From CAZZNQ01 sp964655775 (GTDB taxonomy: Bacteria; Planctomycetota; Brocadiia; SM23-32): DNA of 64,000 nt. A program made the translations under genes and the position numbers. Of this stretch, positions 1 to 8,128 are shown one piece after another. The DNA lies in contig CAZZNQ010000006.1 of assembly GCA_964655775.1 (NCBI GenBank), positions 1-64,000 on the forward strand. The letters run 5' to 3'. Under the pieces are notes generated by a model. That model was not told the origin of the DNA. It made no database searches and was given only the letters and a program-made list of their open reading frames with translations. Within the stretch, counting starts at the first letter, position 1. Every line of letters starts with the position of its first letter.

Positions 1-522
1 CGTCAGGTCATAGGCGTCTCCGCTTCTTCCCAGAATCCGTCTTGTCCTCCCCTCCCTGTAGAAAACTGTATACAGGCTCTCGAAGGCCAATGCAAGCCTT
101 TTCTCTGTAACAAGTTTGTAACGACAGGGCACCCGATTGAACTCACCAACAACGGCCGAATGAGAGCCCCACGCGCGCATGGCCGCCATGTGCATCCGGA
201 TGACCGAACACGCTCAAGGATGGTCCAGTTTCTGACCGCCGGGTGCCCGGTACCGTCCACCGCGTGTCCGCGCGGTGACCACTGCTGACACGTCCATTGT
301 CCCCAATATGCCCGGCGGCTGACCGCAGTCAAGCCGGAATCCGCTGGGCCTCCTGCGCGCGAGGCTGCGGAGGAGGACCTGTGGTTCCATACCGTTGCCG
401 TTTGAATCTGCGCAATCCGTGTAATCTGCGGATATACGTCGTTGCCTTGCCGTTGCGCTGGTCGTGCATATCTACGTCAAGCTTCGGCCCACATCTGCGG
501 TTACATTGCCGTTTTTCGACCG

Positions 523-586
523 CCCATAGGCACCCACAAGCGGACACGACGGCCTATAGCGGACACACGTTCCGGAAAGACGTGTA
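523..586 (+). repeat. 64-bp dispersed repeat, copy 1
   Basis: Starts with cccataggcacccac and ends with ggaaagacgtgta. It matches 986-1049 over the same 64-bp length, with the differences concentrated in the middle (around 550-558). Both copies lie in the same non-coding region in direct orientation. Confidence 0.7.
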
Positions 587-649
587 CACTGCTCGTGATC
601 ACTGAAGGCCGGAGCCGTGGAGTCCCGGCACTGAAGTGCCGGGCTAAGT

Positions 650-755
650 GGGCGAACATTAGTCTTCGCCGGTTTTGCTTCACCGACGCAGCGGGGCGAG
701 ACGCCCCGCTCTACCCATTGCAGGGGTAGCGCGGCCGTCTCGGCCGCGTTGCTGC
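650..755 (+). repeat. 106-bp hairpin-rich element, copy 1
   Basis: The reverse complement of 60016-60121 matches this stretch over its full 106 bp with about three mismatches. It contains two near-perfect palindromes: gcggggcg-aga-cgccccgc and gcggccg-tct-cggccgc. Two internal hairpins, no coding potential and a defined length fit a REP- or MITE-like dispersed element. A separate hairpin at 624-643 precedes this copy only. Confidence 0.75.
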
Positions 756-985
756 CGCATCTGCGGATAGATGTCTTTGTGTGCTTCTGTCGTTCACATC
801 TGCGTCCGGCTTCAGCCGGTATCTGCGGTTCCATGCCGTTTTCCGACCGCGCAGGAGGCCCGGTGAGCGAAGAACCAACCACCCACCGGGATCCACGCAC
901 GAGCGCGGCCCCGTATATGCGGGGCTTGGGAGTAGTCCCGAACTGATGGCCATGCTCCACGGTCGCGAGCGCGCGGAACTGAGCA

Positions 986-1049
986 CCCATAGGCACCCAC
1001 GAGCGGACACGAGGGTCCACAACGGACACACGTTCCGGAAAGACGTGTA
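986..1049 (+). repeat. 64-bp dispersed repeat, copy 2
   Basis: Direct repeat of 523-586, sharing the cccataggcacccac start and the cggacacacgttccgg/aaagacgtgta end. A much weaker relative may be present near 38935-38990. Confidence 0.7.
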
Positions 1050-1226
1050 TGGTACTGGTGAAGGTTCCAGGAGACCCCGATACTGAGGCCGGAGTAGGCC
1101 CGGCCGTCTGGGGCTACTCCCAAGCTGTCGACGGCGGAGGCCGGCGACAGCCGCCCGCTGCAAAACGAACCCATTTCGTCAGAACCTGCTACTTGAGAAG
1201 CAGATACGATGCGCGCCCTTGACGCC

Positions 1227-2054
1227 CTATGCGTCCCGGAGGTGCTCCGAGAGCCAGCTTCGCAGCCGGGCGAAGAACTCATCCCGGGCGTGGCGTTCGA
1301 GCCACGGCTCATGGCCGCAGCGCGGCAGCTCGTAGTATTCGAGCTGCGGGATCAGGGCGCGGAGACAGTCGCCGATCATCGGACCGGGATGCGGATCGTG
1401 GGCGCCGTGGAACATGGCGACCGGCGAGCGAATCGCCGAGAACGCCGCGGGGTAGACGCCGTCGGCCTGCAGGCGGAGCATGTCCTGCCAGGTCTCGCGG
1501 TGGCCGACGGGGTCGAAGGGCGGCGAATGGCCCTCGGACTCGGAAGGGAACGGGTCATAGGCATCGGCGCGCTGGAGCGTATCGTGTATCTGCGGGATGC
1601 GCTCGGGATGGTCGCCGGAGCCGTCGGCGAGCGCCTCGAGCCGGCGGAACGCGTCCTCGCCCAGCCGACGGCGGCGCGTGGCTTCGAGGACGGCACGGGA
1701 CGCGGTGTCGAAGGTGCCGCAGCCGACGAGGGCCAGCGGGCCGGCGTCCGCGGAATGTTCGGCGGCGTAGGCGAGGGCCAGCATGGCGCCCCAGGAGTGG
1801 CCGACGAGGGCCGGGGGCGACTCAGGGCACCGGGCGAGGATCACGGAATGGAGATCGTCCACGTGCCGCGCGACCGTGAGAGGAACCGCGCCGCTGCGGC
1901 GCTGGTAGGGCTCCAGCACGCGGAAGTCGTCGGCGAGCGCACGGGCCAGCGGCGCCGCGCTCCCCGGTGCGCCGGGTCCGCCGTGGAGCACCACGACGGT
2001 GGGGCCGGAGCCGCCGTGCTCCCGGACCTGGATGGGTTCCAGGGGCGCGATCAC
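1227..2054 (-). CDS. Alpha/beta hydrolase, proline iminopeptidase-like
   Basis: 275-residue alpha/beta-hydrolase. Residues 24-28 are HGGPG, the oxyanion/prolyl-iminopeptidase signature. The nucleophile elbow is GHSWG with Ser87, followed by an Asp in HGAHDPHPG and a His in CGHEPWLE, so the catalytic triad appears complete. The start is a GTG that overlaps the stop of the upstream dehydrogenase (GTGA), implying translational coupling. The open frame extends far upstream, but that part is antisense-like noise across the dehydrogenase. No signal peptide, so probably cytoplasmic. The substrate is unknown; an aminopeptidase or ester hydrolase is most likely. Confidence 0.85.
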   Translation of the reverse strand: MIAPLEPIQVREHGGSGPTVVVLHGGPGAPGSAAPLARALADDFRVLEPYQRRSGAVPLTVARHVDDLHSVILARCPESPPALVGHSWGAMLALAYAAEHSADAGPLALVGCGTFDTASRAVLEATRRRRLGEDAFRRLEALADGSGDHPERIPQIHDTLQRADAYDPFPSESEGHSPPFDPVGHRETWQDMLRLQADGVYPAAFSAIRSPVAMFHGAHDPHPGPMIGDCLRALIPQLEYYELPRCGHEPWLERHARDEFFARLRSWLSEHLRDA

Positions 2055-3100
2055 GTGCCCGCCAGTTCTTCGTTGGGCTGGATGACGGCGCGGATAACGC
2101 CGTCGGCGTACCGATGCACGAGGTCGAAGCCGTCGGTGGTGCGCTCGAGCGGGAAGAAGTGCGTGGCGAGCGGTTTCACGTCGATGCGGCCCGAGGCGAC
2201 CAGGGGCAGGCAGTCGACGACCTCGCCGTTCGACCGGCGCACGTGCTGCATGAGCAGTTCGCTGTGGCGGCTGTGGTGCATGGGGATCAGCAGATCGTCC
2301 TCGGACGGGATGCCGATGAGGACGACGCGGCCGCCCTTGCGCGCTGCGAGGCAGGAGTGGGTGACGGTATCCTGCTTGCCGGCGGCCTCGAAGGTGATGT
2401 CGACGCCGCGGCCGCCCGTCTCGTCGCGCACCCACTCGACGGGGTCGCCGTCGGCGGCGTTCATCACGGCGTCGGCGCCCATCTGCCGGGCCAGGTCCAG
2501 ACGGTCGGGCAGCAGATCCGTCATCAGTACGCGGCCTGCGCCGGCTACACGCGCGGCGAGCAACGTGCAGAGGCCGATCGGCCCGGAGCCGAAGATGGCA
2601 ACGGTCTCGCCCAGGTTCAGCCGGGCCAGCCGCACGGCGTGGAGGCCGACGCCCAGCGGTTCCATCATGGCGGCCTCGGTCAGCGTCATGTCGTCCGGGA
2701 TGGGGATGCAGCATTCCTCGGGCATGACCTGGAACTGCTGGTAGATGCCGGCGATGGGCGGCGTGCCAAGGAAGCGCACGTCGGGGCAGAGGTTGCGATG
2801 CCCGGTGACGCACTGCTCGCAACGCCCGCACGGCGCCGCGGGCTCGATGGCGACGCGGGTGCCGGGAGCGATGGTGGCGCCCTCGCCGACCGCGTCGACG
2901 ACGCCGGAGGGCTCATGGCCCAGCAGCGTGGGATACTGCACGACGGCCGTGCCGATGCGGCCCTCGAAGTAGTAGTGCACGTCCGAGCCGCAGACGCCGA
3001 CGGCGGCGACTTTGACGCGGACCTGCCCGGCGCCGGGCTCGGGAACGGGGCGATCCTGGATCTCGATGGTCTGTGGCGCGACAAGGACGGCGGCTTTCAT
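2051..3100 (-). CDS. Zinc-dependent medium-chain alcohol/polyol dehydrogenase
   Basis: 349 residues, the usual length for sorbitol/L-iditol or threonine dehydrogenase-like enzymes. Catalytic zinc ligands are visible as Cys37 (VGVCGSD) and His62-Glu63 (GHEPSG), with a further Glu near 147. The structural zinc is held by Cys91, 94, 97 and 105. The NAD-binding loop is GSGPIG at 171-176. Expected reaction: NAD-dependent oxidation of a polyol or sugar alcohol. The start chosen is the ATG behind an AGGAG site; upstream codons cover the promoter. It is first in a two-gene operon with the overlapping hydrolase. The exact substrate cannot be told from sequence. Confidence 0.9.
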   Translation of the reverse strand: MKAAVLVAPQTIEIQDRPVPEPGAGQVRVKVAAVGVCGSDVHYYFEGRIGTAVVQYPTLLGHEPSGVVDAVGEGATIAPGTRVAIEPAAPCGRCEQCVTGHRNLCPDVRFLGTPPIAGIYQQFQVMPEECCIPIPDDMTLTEAAMMEPLGVGLHAVRLARLNLGETVAIFGSGPIGLCTLLAARVAGAGRVLMTDLLPDRLDLARQMGADAVMNAADGDPVEWVRDETGGRGVDITFEAAGKQDTVTHSCLAARKGGRVVLIGIPSEDDLLIPMHHSRHSELLMQHVRRSNGEVVDCLPLVASGRIDVKPLATHFFPLERTTDGFDLVHRYADGVIRAVIQPNEELAGT

Positions 3101-3475
3101 GGAGGCTCCTGACGGCGCTATGGAGGCGGTGTACGGTCCGCAGACCATTGTAATGGTACGGTATGCCGCGTCAAGAAACAGGCCCGGTGTGCCACGTCCC
3201 AGCGACCTCAGAAAAACCGCCCTTGCGTCTAGTCCATACACCTATGGAAACAACTCGCGGGCACGATAGCCTGAGGTATTGGAATGGGAAAGGAACGCGC
3301 CGGATGGTCAGTTACCCGGTCATTGCGGAGACGACTCAGTTCAAGGTGTGGAGAGGAGGTCAGGTATTGTGGATCGGTTGTGGGAGCACGTGTTCTCCCA
3401 GGTGGCCTTGCGCTGAGGTGACGGCATATCGGTGCTCTAGCTTTGGATTAGATTCATTGCGGGAGGTAGTGACAA
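3101..3475. other. Intergenic region between divergent genes
   Basis: Contains the predicted minus-strand promoter of the dehydrogenase at its left end and the ribosome binding site (gggaggt) of the PRC-barrel gene at its right end. An imperfect palindrome around a CACGTG core, with gggag and ctccc arms, lies at 3382-3399 and could be a regulator site. No gene is visible. Confidence 0.5.
3147..3174 (-). promoter_or_regulatory. Sigma70-like promoter of the dehydrogenase operon
   Basis: On the minus strand this reads TTGACG, a 16-base spacer, then TACAAT, about 50 bases before the ATG. Both hexamers are close to consensus. Confidence 0.55.
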
Positions 3476-4450
3476 ATGGTTAAGCGGACAGGTGTTGTGG
3501 TTGGAATAGCGTTGGCATGCTTTGCCTTGGCGGCCACGCTTGCGGCGGGCCCCGCGACGGCGAGGGAAGCAGAGGCACCGGAATATCAGCCCCGGGTCTA
3601 CAGAGTCTCGCAGATGGCCGGCATGCCGGCCGAAACCAGGGACGGCGAGGAGCTCGGCAAGCTCGCCGGCGTCGCCATCGCCGGAAGTCACGTCGTCCGT
3701 TACGTGGTGCTGTCGGCCGATGAAGAAGGCAAAGGCTACGCGGTCCCCTGGTCGGCTGTTGAGATCAAGTCGCAGTCCGGAAGCACGGGAAGCGACGGAG
3801 ACAGGATCCGCCGAGGCGCGCTCCAGCCGGACCGGCCCGGTATGCCGAAGATGGAGAAGATGGTCGCCGTCCTGGACATTACCCAAGACGAAGTAGCTGA
3901 AGCCAGCGGCTTCGACGTCAAAGGCGAATGGCCCGCCGGGCCCGAACGTATGTGGCGCGGCCGTGGACGAACCTGGCCGCCGGGCATGAGCGAAGGCCGG
4001 CGTACCGGCGGACGCGGCAGGGAGGCCGGCCGCCGAGGCGAAGGCCGACAGGGAGGCCCCAGCGTGATGAAAGCATCCGACCTGATGGGTATGGAGGCTT
4101 ACCTTCGCGATGAGAAGCTGGGCAAGCTCGTCGACGTGATCATTGACAGCCGCGAGGGCGCTCTGGTCTATGCGACCATCGGCCTTGAGGACTCGGGCGA
4201 CCAAGGGGGTAAGATGGTAACCGTCCCGTGGCGATCGGCGAATCTGGACGCCGAAGCCAAGAAGATCATTGTGCAGGGAGCAGGCAAAGATGCTCTCATG
4301 GCACTTGCATACGGCAAGGACAGCCAGCCCGATCTTGGCGGCCGCAAGTACGCGGAGGATCTTCACATGCGCTTCGGCATCACGCCCTACTGGGTTGCCT
4401 GGGGCTACGAGGGCGCAGTGGTACCTCCGGCCGACGTGTTAGACGATTAA
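3476..4450 (+). CDS. Exported protein with two PRC-barrel domains
   Basis: 324 residues with a Sec-type signal peptide (about residues 1-29, ending GPATA). Two PRC-barrel-like segments are visible: about residues 42-135 (MAGMPAETRDGEELGKLAGV, then YAVPWSAVEI) and about 195-285 (LMGMEAYLRDEKLGKLVDV, then VTVPWRSANL). The linker between them (about 160-195) is rich in Arg and Gly. PRC barrels bind partner molecules in RNA processing, photosynthetic complexes and stress proteins; here an envelope role is likely but the partner is unknown. The start has a good gggaggt site. Downstream lies a possible terminator shared with a convergent gene. Confidence 0.8.
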   Translation: MVKRTGVVVGIALACFALAATLAAGPATAREAEAPEYQPRVYRVSQMAGMPAETRDGEELGKLAGVAIAGSHVVRYVVLSADEEGKGYAVPWSAVEIKSQSGSTGSDGDRIRRGALQPDRPGMPKMEKMVAVLDITQDEVAEASGFDVKGEWPAGPERMWRGRGRTWPPGMSEGRRTGGRGREAGRRGEGRQGGPSVMKASDLMGMEAYLRDEKLGKLVDVIIDSREGALVYATIGLEDSGDQGGKMVTVPWRSANLDAEAKKIIVQGAGKDALMALAYGKDSQPDLGGRKYAEDLHMRFGITPYWVAWGYEGAVVPPADVLDD

Positions 4451-4511
4451 GCGCCCGGCTGAGCACGGTGTGACAGACGAGACCGTGTGAGGATCGGCAG
4501 TAGGTAACAGC

Positions 4512-4545
4512 AAGGCACGGCTCGCCTCCGGGTGCGTCGTGCCTT
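4512..4545. terminator. Possible bidirectional terminator hairpin
   Basis: Perfect 8-bp stem aaggcacg/cgtgcctt with an 18-base loop, between the convergent ends of the PRC-barrel gene and the isomerase gene. There is no strong T run on either side, so the call is tentative. Confidence 0.35.
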
Positions 4546-4584
4546 CGCTCTTCTCGCACCGACGCCTTTGGGCTGCAGTATCTC

Positions 4585-5418
4585 CTAAAGCGATACCCCG
4601 ATCTCCTCCGCCACCGAACGCAGATGCTTCGCCGCGAGTTCGTAGTCCTGGGCCGTCGGCAGATGCTCGATCATGAGCGGCAGATCGTCACCCAACTTGT
4701 CCAGTTCGCGGAGACAGGTGTGGAAATCGAAGCCGCCGCGTCCGGGCCGTACCTCGTCCAGATGTACGGTCAACTTCTCGCCGAGGAGGATATCCTTGGC
4801 GTGGCATGACTTGATCTGAGGACCGAGCTTCTCCACGAACTCGCGCACGACCTCGCCAGTCCGAGCATATCGCTGCGGGCTGCAGATCAGGTTCACGGGG
4901 TCGAAGTGAACGGCGAACGCGGGACGGTCCACAGCCTGGAGCAACCGCAGGTAGCAATCGGCCGAGTCGGGGAACATCCACGGCATCGGTTCCAGCGTGT
5001 AGAAGCTTCTGTTCGGCTCGACCGCGTCGATGATGCCGCGCACCGTATCGACGATCATTCCGAAGGTCTCCTCCGTCAGGTCGTCCACGCAAGGGCCGTC
5101 CCATTTCTGCCCGCGCGAGCCCGCGATGTTCACCGCGCAGCAGGCCCCCACCCGGTCCGCCAACGCCAGGGCGCTCCTGCACTTCTCCAGCGCCGCCGCC
5201 CGGATTTCCGGGTCCGGGCTCAGGGGGTTGCTCCAGGCTCCGACCTCGGCGATGACGACGTCCGCCTTGGCCGCCGCATCGGCGTACGCGCGCACCTCGG
5301 CGTCGTCCGCATCGAGCGCGACCGGGCAGAACGCAGCCCGGTAGCCGGACCTGCGCACACACTCCAACCAACCTCCGGGATCATCCCACTTGCCGAAAAC
5401 CGCTCCGCCCAGTCTCAT
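4585..5418 (-). CDS. Sugar phosphate isomerase/epimerase (xylose isomerase-like TIM barrel)
   Basis: 277 residues, typical for the AP endonuclease family 2/xylose-isomerase-like TIM barrel group that isomerises or epimerises sugars and inositols. Visible family features are VNIAGSRGQKWDG in the middle, YTLEPMPWMFPDS with the metal-binding Glu, VHFDPVNLICSP, KSCHAKDILLGEK and a late Glu in MIEHLP. These are the Glu/Asp/His/Glu pattern that holds a divalent metal. No signal peptide. The start has a gaggtag site, and a good promoter lies about 50 bases upstream. It stands alone as a transcription unit; the substrate is unknown. Confidence 0.85.
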   Translation of the reverse strand: MRLGGAVFGKWDDPGGWLECVRRSGYRAAFCPVALDADDAEVRAYADAAAKADVVIAEVGAWSNPLSPDPEIRAAALEKCRSALALADRVGACCAVNIAGSRGQKWDGPCVDDLTEETFGMIVDTVRGIIDAVEPNRSFYTLEPMPWMFPDSADCYLRLLQAVDRPAFAVHFDPVNLICSPQRYARTGEVVREFVEKLGPQIKSCHAKDILLGEKLTVHLDEVRPGRGGFDFHTCLRELDKLGDDLPLMIEHLPTAQDYELAAKHLRSVAEEIGVSL

Positions 5419-5465
5419 GCTCGCTACCTCAATGGGAGATGTGTAACCGGAAACTTCATGCCCGG

Positions 5466-5494
5466 AGATTAGCCGAATCGATGCATACAGTCAA
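5466..5494 (-). promoter_or_regulatory. Sigma70-like promoter of the isomerase gene
   Basis: Minus strand TTGACT, 17-base spacer, TAATCT, ending about 48 bases before the ATG. Confidence 0.55.
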
Positions 5495-5546
5495 AAAGCA
5501 GCCCCTCGGCTGTGGATGGTCTCGTGCAGACGACGACCGGTCGAGC

Positions 5547-6146
5547 TCAAGCGCGGCTGAGGGCATCGTCAAGAACCGAAGCAAACTCCGGCTTCACGTA
5601 CTCCCGGAGCATCGCCCAGGCGTCGCACTGCTCGGCGGACCGGATGGCCGGCCTAAAGCCGAACCGCAGGTACAGGTTGACGGCTTCGAGTCGAACCGTG
5701 TTGGTGGTCAGGTAGGCGCCCGAGTGATCCAGAGCGCGGAGACGCTGCAGGCACTTCGACAGAAGCGGCCTGGCCAGGCCGCGGCCCTGATACTCTGGAA
5801 CGATGGCCACCCAATGGACGCGGCCGTAGTCGGGTTCCACGTAGTCGTCGTTGCTCCACGCGGTCGCCGTCCCGATGGGGCGGCCGTCGCCGCCGCAGAG
5901 GAAGAGCTGACGCGCCCGAAGCTTTGCCTCATCGGTGCCGAACTGCTCATCGTACAGGTCGGGCGTGATGGTGTTGTACCTGTCGGCCAACACGTGTATG
6001 CTCAGCCAGGCCTCGCGGTCGCCGGGCCGATGGTCGCGCAGGATGAAAGGAGCCGGTGGTTGCACGATGGGGATGCGCTCCAGGGCCGGGCGATCCATCA
6101 CTATGTGCACGCGCGGCAGGTCGTCGCGTTCAGACGGGGCTTCCAT
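5547..6146 (-). CDS. GNAT-family N-acetyltransferase
   Basis: 199 residues. The acetyl-CoA binding motif A is clear: VHWVAIVPEYQGRGLARPL, with the Q/R-x-x-G-x-G/A pattern in QGRGLA. It is followed by TNTVRLEAVNLYLRFGF, the typical C-terminal part of the fold (N-x-x-A-x-x-L-Y-x-x-x-GF). It transfers an acetyl group from acetyl-CoA to an unknown amine. The ATG chosen gives a standard length; a longer open frame upstream runs into the preceding lipoprotein gene in another frame. It follows that gene by about 90 bases and could be co-transcribed with it. Confidence 0.85.
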   Translation of the reverse strand: MEAPSERDDLPRVHIVMDRPALERIPIVQPPAPFILRDHRPGDREAWLSIHVLADRYNTITPDLYDEQFGTDEAKLRARQLFLCGGDGRPIGTATAWSNDDYVEPDYGRVHWVAIVPEYQGRGLARPLLSKCLQRLRALDHSGAYLTTNTVRLEAVNLYLRFGFRPAIRSAEQCDAWAMLREYVKPEFASVLDDALSRA

Positions 6147-6235
6147 ACTCGCTCCCAAACCGCCCAAATGCAGGACGGGCCGCGCTGAAGGCCAAAAAGC
6201 GCCCAGGCGGCCGCGTCCGAATCTCCGGTGCCCGC

Positions 6236-6856
6236 TCAGGTCCCGGGCATAGCGTCCGCAGAGATCGCCGCCTGCGGACCGGTCGTCGATTCCGCATCCG
6301 GCATCAGGTACGTCGGAGAAAGAACGTCCTCCTTCTCCGGCGCGCTGGCAACCGCCGGCCGAAGCCTGGATTGGTCGTCGTTGCAGATGTCGACTCCAGC
6401 GAAGCCCAGCGTCCAGTCCAGGATCTCCTTGTAGTGCAGATTCCCGGCCATGCCGATGAAGCCCAGATGCAGATAGTGGCAGCAGGATGAGGACTTGGTG
6501 GTGCCTTCCGGTGCACGGCGAACGATGCAGACGGCGCCGGTGCACTTCTTCTGCGGCGCCGCGTCGCCCACCTGTATGGTCTCGCCGCCGACAGGACCGG
6601 CGCCCCATATGTTGGCGCTTACGTCCTGCATGCCCACCTTGCCTCCGAAAAGGCCCAGCACCTTGCCGTCAAGATTGCCGTAGCCGAGTCCTCCCAGGCC
6701 GAACGCACAACCGTACACGGCCACTTGCGGTCTGGAAGAGAGCGTGAAGCCCAGATCCATCATGTCTCCGGTGTCATGGGCCCTGTCGTTAAGGTACCCG
6801 CATCCCTGCATCGCCAGGCCGGCGGCGAGTATCAGCACTAAAAATATCTTTTTCAA
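6236..6856 (-). CDS. Small lipoprotein of unknown function
   Basis: 206 residues with a lipoprotein signal (MKKIFLVLILAAGLAMQGC, lipobox Cys19). The mature part is glycine-rich at about 50-85 (GLGGLGYGNLDGKVLGLFGG) and then Cys-rich (KKCTGAVCIVRR, SSSCCHYLHLG). The C-terminal third is low in structure. I do not recognise the family. It should be anchored in the envelope. The ArsR gene lies upstream on the same strand and the GNAT gene downstream. Confidence 0.7.
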   Translation of the reverse strand: MKKIFLVLILAAGLAMQGCGYLNDRAHDTGDMMDLGFTLSSRPQVAVYGCAFGLGGLGYGNLDGKVLGLFGGKVGMQDVSANIWGAGPVGGETIQVGDAAPQKKCTGAVCIVRRAPEGTTKSSSCCHYLHLGFIGMAGNLHYKEILDWTLGFAGVDICNDDQSRLRPAVASAPEKEDVLSPTYLMPDAESTTGPQAAISADAMPGT

Positions 6857-6950
6857 CGTTCGGCTCCCAATGAGTATAGGGTCAACGGCCGCCGCAGCGG
6901 CCCGTTCTGTTCCGTAAGGTCCCGCCTGGAGCAGGGACTTCCCGCGCCAG

Positions 6951-7292
6951 TCAGCCTCTCGAAGGCGTTATTAGAGTCTCGAAAGCGCCCTCCGCGCAGC
7001 TCATGCGAACGCATTCGATGAGCCGGGGCAGACGAGGATCCACAATACTGTAGTACACCGACCGCGAGCGGCGCTCGCTCTCGAGAAGCCCGCGCCCCTG
7101 CAGCAGGCGCAGGTGCTCGGAGACCTGGCTCGGCCGGACACCGCACATCTTCGCGATGCGGCCCACCCTGAACTCCCCTTGCGTGAGTATGTCCACAATA
7201 CGCAGGCGGACGGGATGCCCCAACACCCGCAGGCACTCCGCCGCGTCCTCCAGCACGTCTCCCGAAATCAGTCTCAGTTCCTGGGTCTTCAT
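6951..7292 (-). CDS. ArsR-family winged-helix transcriptional regulator
   Basis: 113 residues, standard for the family. The helix-turn-helix is clear: LRVLGHPVRLRIVDIL, then VGRIAKMCGVRPSQVSEHLRLLQGRGLLESERRSRSVYYSI. The typical metal-binding ELCVCDL box of ArsR/SmtB sensors is absent, and only Cys residues near 23 and 50 plus two late ones are present, so the signal may not be a metal. The promoter and an overlapping inverted repeat immediately upstream suggest autorepression. The downstream lipoprotein on the same strand may be its target. Confidence 0.9.
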   Translation of the reverse strand: MKTQELRLISGDVLEDAAECLRVLGHPVRLRIVDILTQGEFRVGRIAKMCGVRPSQVSEHLRLLQGRGLLESERRSRSVYYSIVDPRLPRLIECVRMSCAEGAFETLITPSRG

Positions 7293-7300
7293 ATCTTCCT

Positions 7301-7352
7301 ATCGATATGTCGTAAGTTCACGATACTACAATATGCAGAGCCCCGATGTCAA
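7301..7352 (-). promoter_or_regulatory. Promoter plus candidate ArsR operator
   Basis: On the minus strand TTGACA (7347-7352), an 18-base spacer and TAGTAT (7323-7328) form a strong sigma70-like promoter. An imperfect inverted repeat, ATATGTCGTA (7305-7314) against TACTACAATAT (7324-7334), covers the -10 box, the usual place for an ArsR-type repressor site. The start codon follows at 7290-7292. Confidence 0.5.
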
Positions 7353-7438
7353 CACTTTTTCTGGGAACAACCAGGACAGAGCCCGCAGCCGGTCGAACTG
7401 GAGTCGCTGCCGGGGGGCGGACGCGCCATATCCGGTCT

Positions 7439-7466
7439 GGGGGCCGTGTCTGGGCACACGGCCCCC
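7439..7466 (-). terminator. Strong hairpin downstream of the ACT gene
   Basis: Perfect 11-bp stem gggggccgtgt/acacggccccc with a six-base loop, about 100 bases past the end of the ACT-domain gene. There is no T run after it, so it may be a factor-assisted terminator or an mRNA-stabilising hairpin. Confidence 0.4.
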
Positions 7467-7564
7467 TCGGTCGGGCGCAGGCCAGTGCACTTCCGAAAGT
7501 CAGCGCGGACCCAAAAAAGCAGATCGCTGCCGGGTGGATGAGGTATCGGCGTCGCGGGCCGAGC

Positions 7565-7987
7565 TTACAGGTTCCTGAGCACGCGCGCGGCCTTTGTCGC
7601 GTCCGCCGACGAGTCCAGTGCCAGGTAGAGGGCGAACCGCTTCCCCACTACCGACGCCGACATCCCGCGCAGGTTGATGCCCTTCTCGGCGAGGGCGTTC
7701 GTGATCTTCGCGCCCATGCCCGCCTTGTCCGGACCGATGGCCTGGACGGCGAACAGGCTCTTGGTCTTGTGCAGACCGGCCGCCCGTGCGGCGCCCGCCT
7801 GCTTGGCTCCCTTGATGGGAGTGAGGAAGACCACGCCGGTGCCGGGCTTGTCCGGCGCCCGACGTGCCATTACGTAACCCAGCTCCGCACCCGCGTCGGC
7901 CAGCGCCTGGAGCTTCTCCGCCAGCGCGCCCGGCCGATCCTCCATGCTGCCGGCCCAAATGTCCACCCTGTTCACTTCCAGAGCCAT
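7565..7987 (-). CDS. ACT-domain regulatory protein
   Basis: 140 residues. The N-terminal half, WAGSMEDRPGALAEKLQALADAGAEL, is a classic ACT start (D-R-P-G-x-L). The second half, AIGPDKAGMGAKITNALAEKGINLRGMSAS, repeats the pattern, so the protein looks like two ACT modules in tandem. ACT domains bind small ligands, usually amino acids, and regulate metabolic enzymes. As a free-standing protein it is probably a ligand-sensing partner; its target is not evident. Start ATG lies downstream of a possible promoter at 8060-8088. Confidence 0.8.
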   Translation of the reverse strand: MALEVNRVDIWAGSMEDRPGALAEKLQALADAGAELGYVMARRAPDKPGTGVVFLTPIKGAKQAGAARAAGLHKTKSLFAVQAIGPDKAGMGAKITNALAEKGINLRGMSASVVGKRFALYLALDSSADATKAARVLRNL

Positions 7988-8059
7988 GGTACACCCCTTT
8001 CGCATGAACGACGGCGTCATGCCACCGATGTCGAGCGTGACGGCCAATTGTTGCGCGCC

Positions 8060-8088
8060 ATACTATCGCCTGGCACGCAAGGACACAA
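8060..8088 (-). promoter_or_regulatory. Sigma70-like promoter of the ACT gene
   Basis: Minus strand TTGTGT, 17-base spacer, TAGTAT, about 70 bases before the ATG. Confidence 0.4.
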
Positions 8089-8128
8089 CCCCTAAACTTA
8101 CGCGCCCCCCAGGCGACGGGGACCGCGA

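Larger units (their letters stand above)
1..1226. other. Non-coding repeat-rich region
   Basis: No convincing gene is present; open frames here are short, overlap on both strands and have repeat-derived composition. The stretch is built of degenerate modules. Short phrases around 'atctgcggtt.cat.gccgttttccgaccgc' occur near 492-523 and 822-854, and a 64-bp module occurs twice (523-586 and 986-1049). A perfect hairpin (cccggcac-tgaa-gtgccggg) lies at 624-643, directly before a 106-bp element (650-755) that has an inverted partner near the other end of the window. It reads like an intergenic array of mobile or decayed repeats. Confidence 0.6.

Noticed and set aside
523..1049. Possible CRISPR array
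   Set aside because: Only two 64-bp copies about 400 bases apart, with no regular spacers and no cas genes nearby.
472..1163. Open frames of 100-185 codons at the left end
   Set aside because: They arise from repeat sequence on both strands, with no ribosome binding site and no family resemblance.
2055..2831. Apparent N-terminal extension of the alpha/beta hydrolase to about 534 residues
   Set aside because: The extra part overlaps the dehydrogenase on the same strand in another frame and is Arg/Pro-rich; the GTG at 2054 fits the family length and the GTGA overlap.
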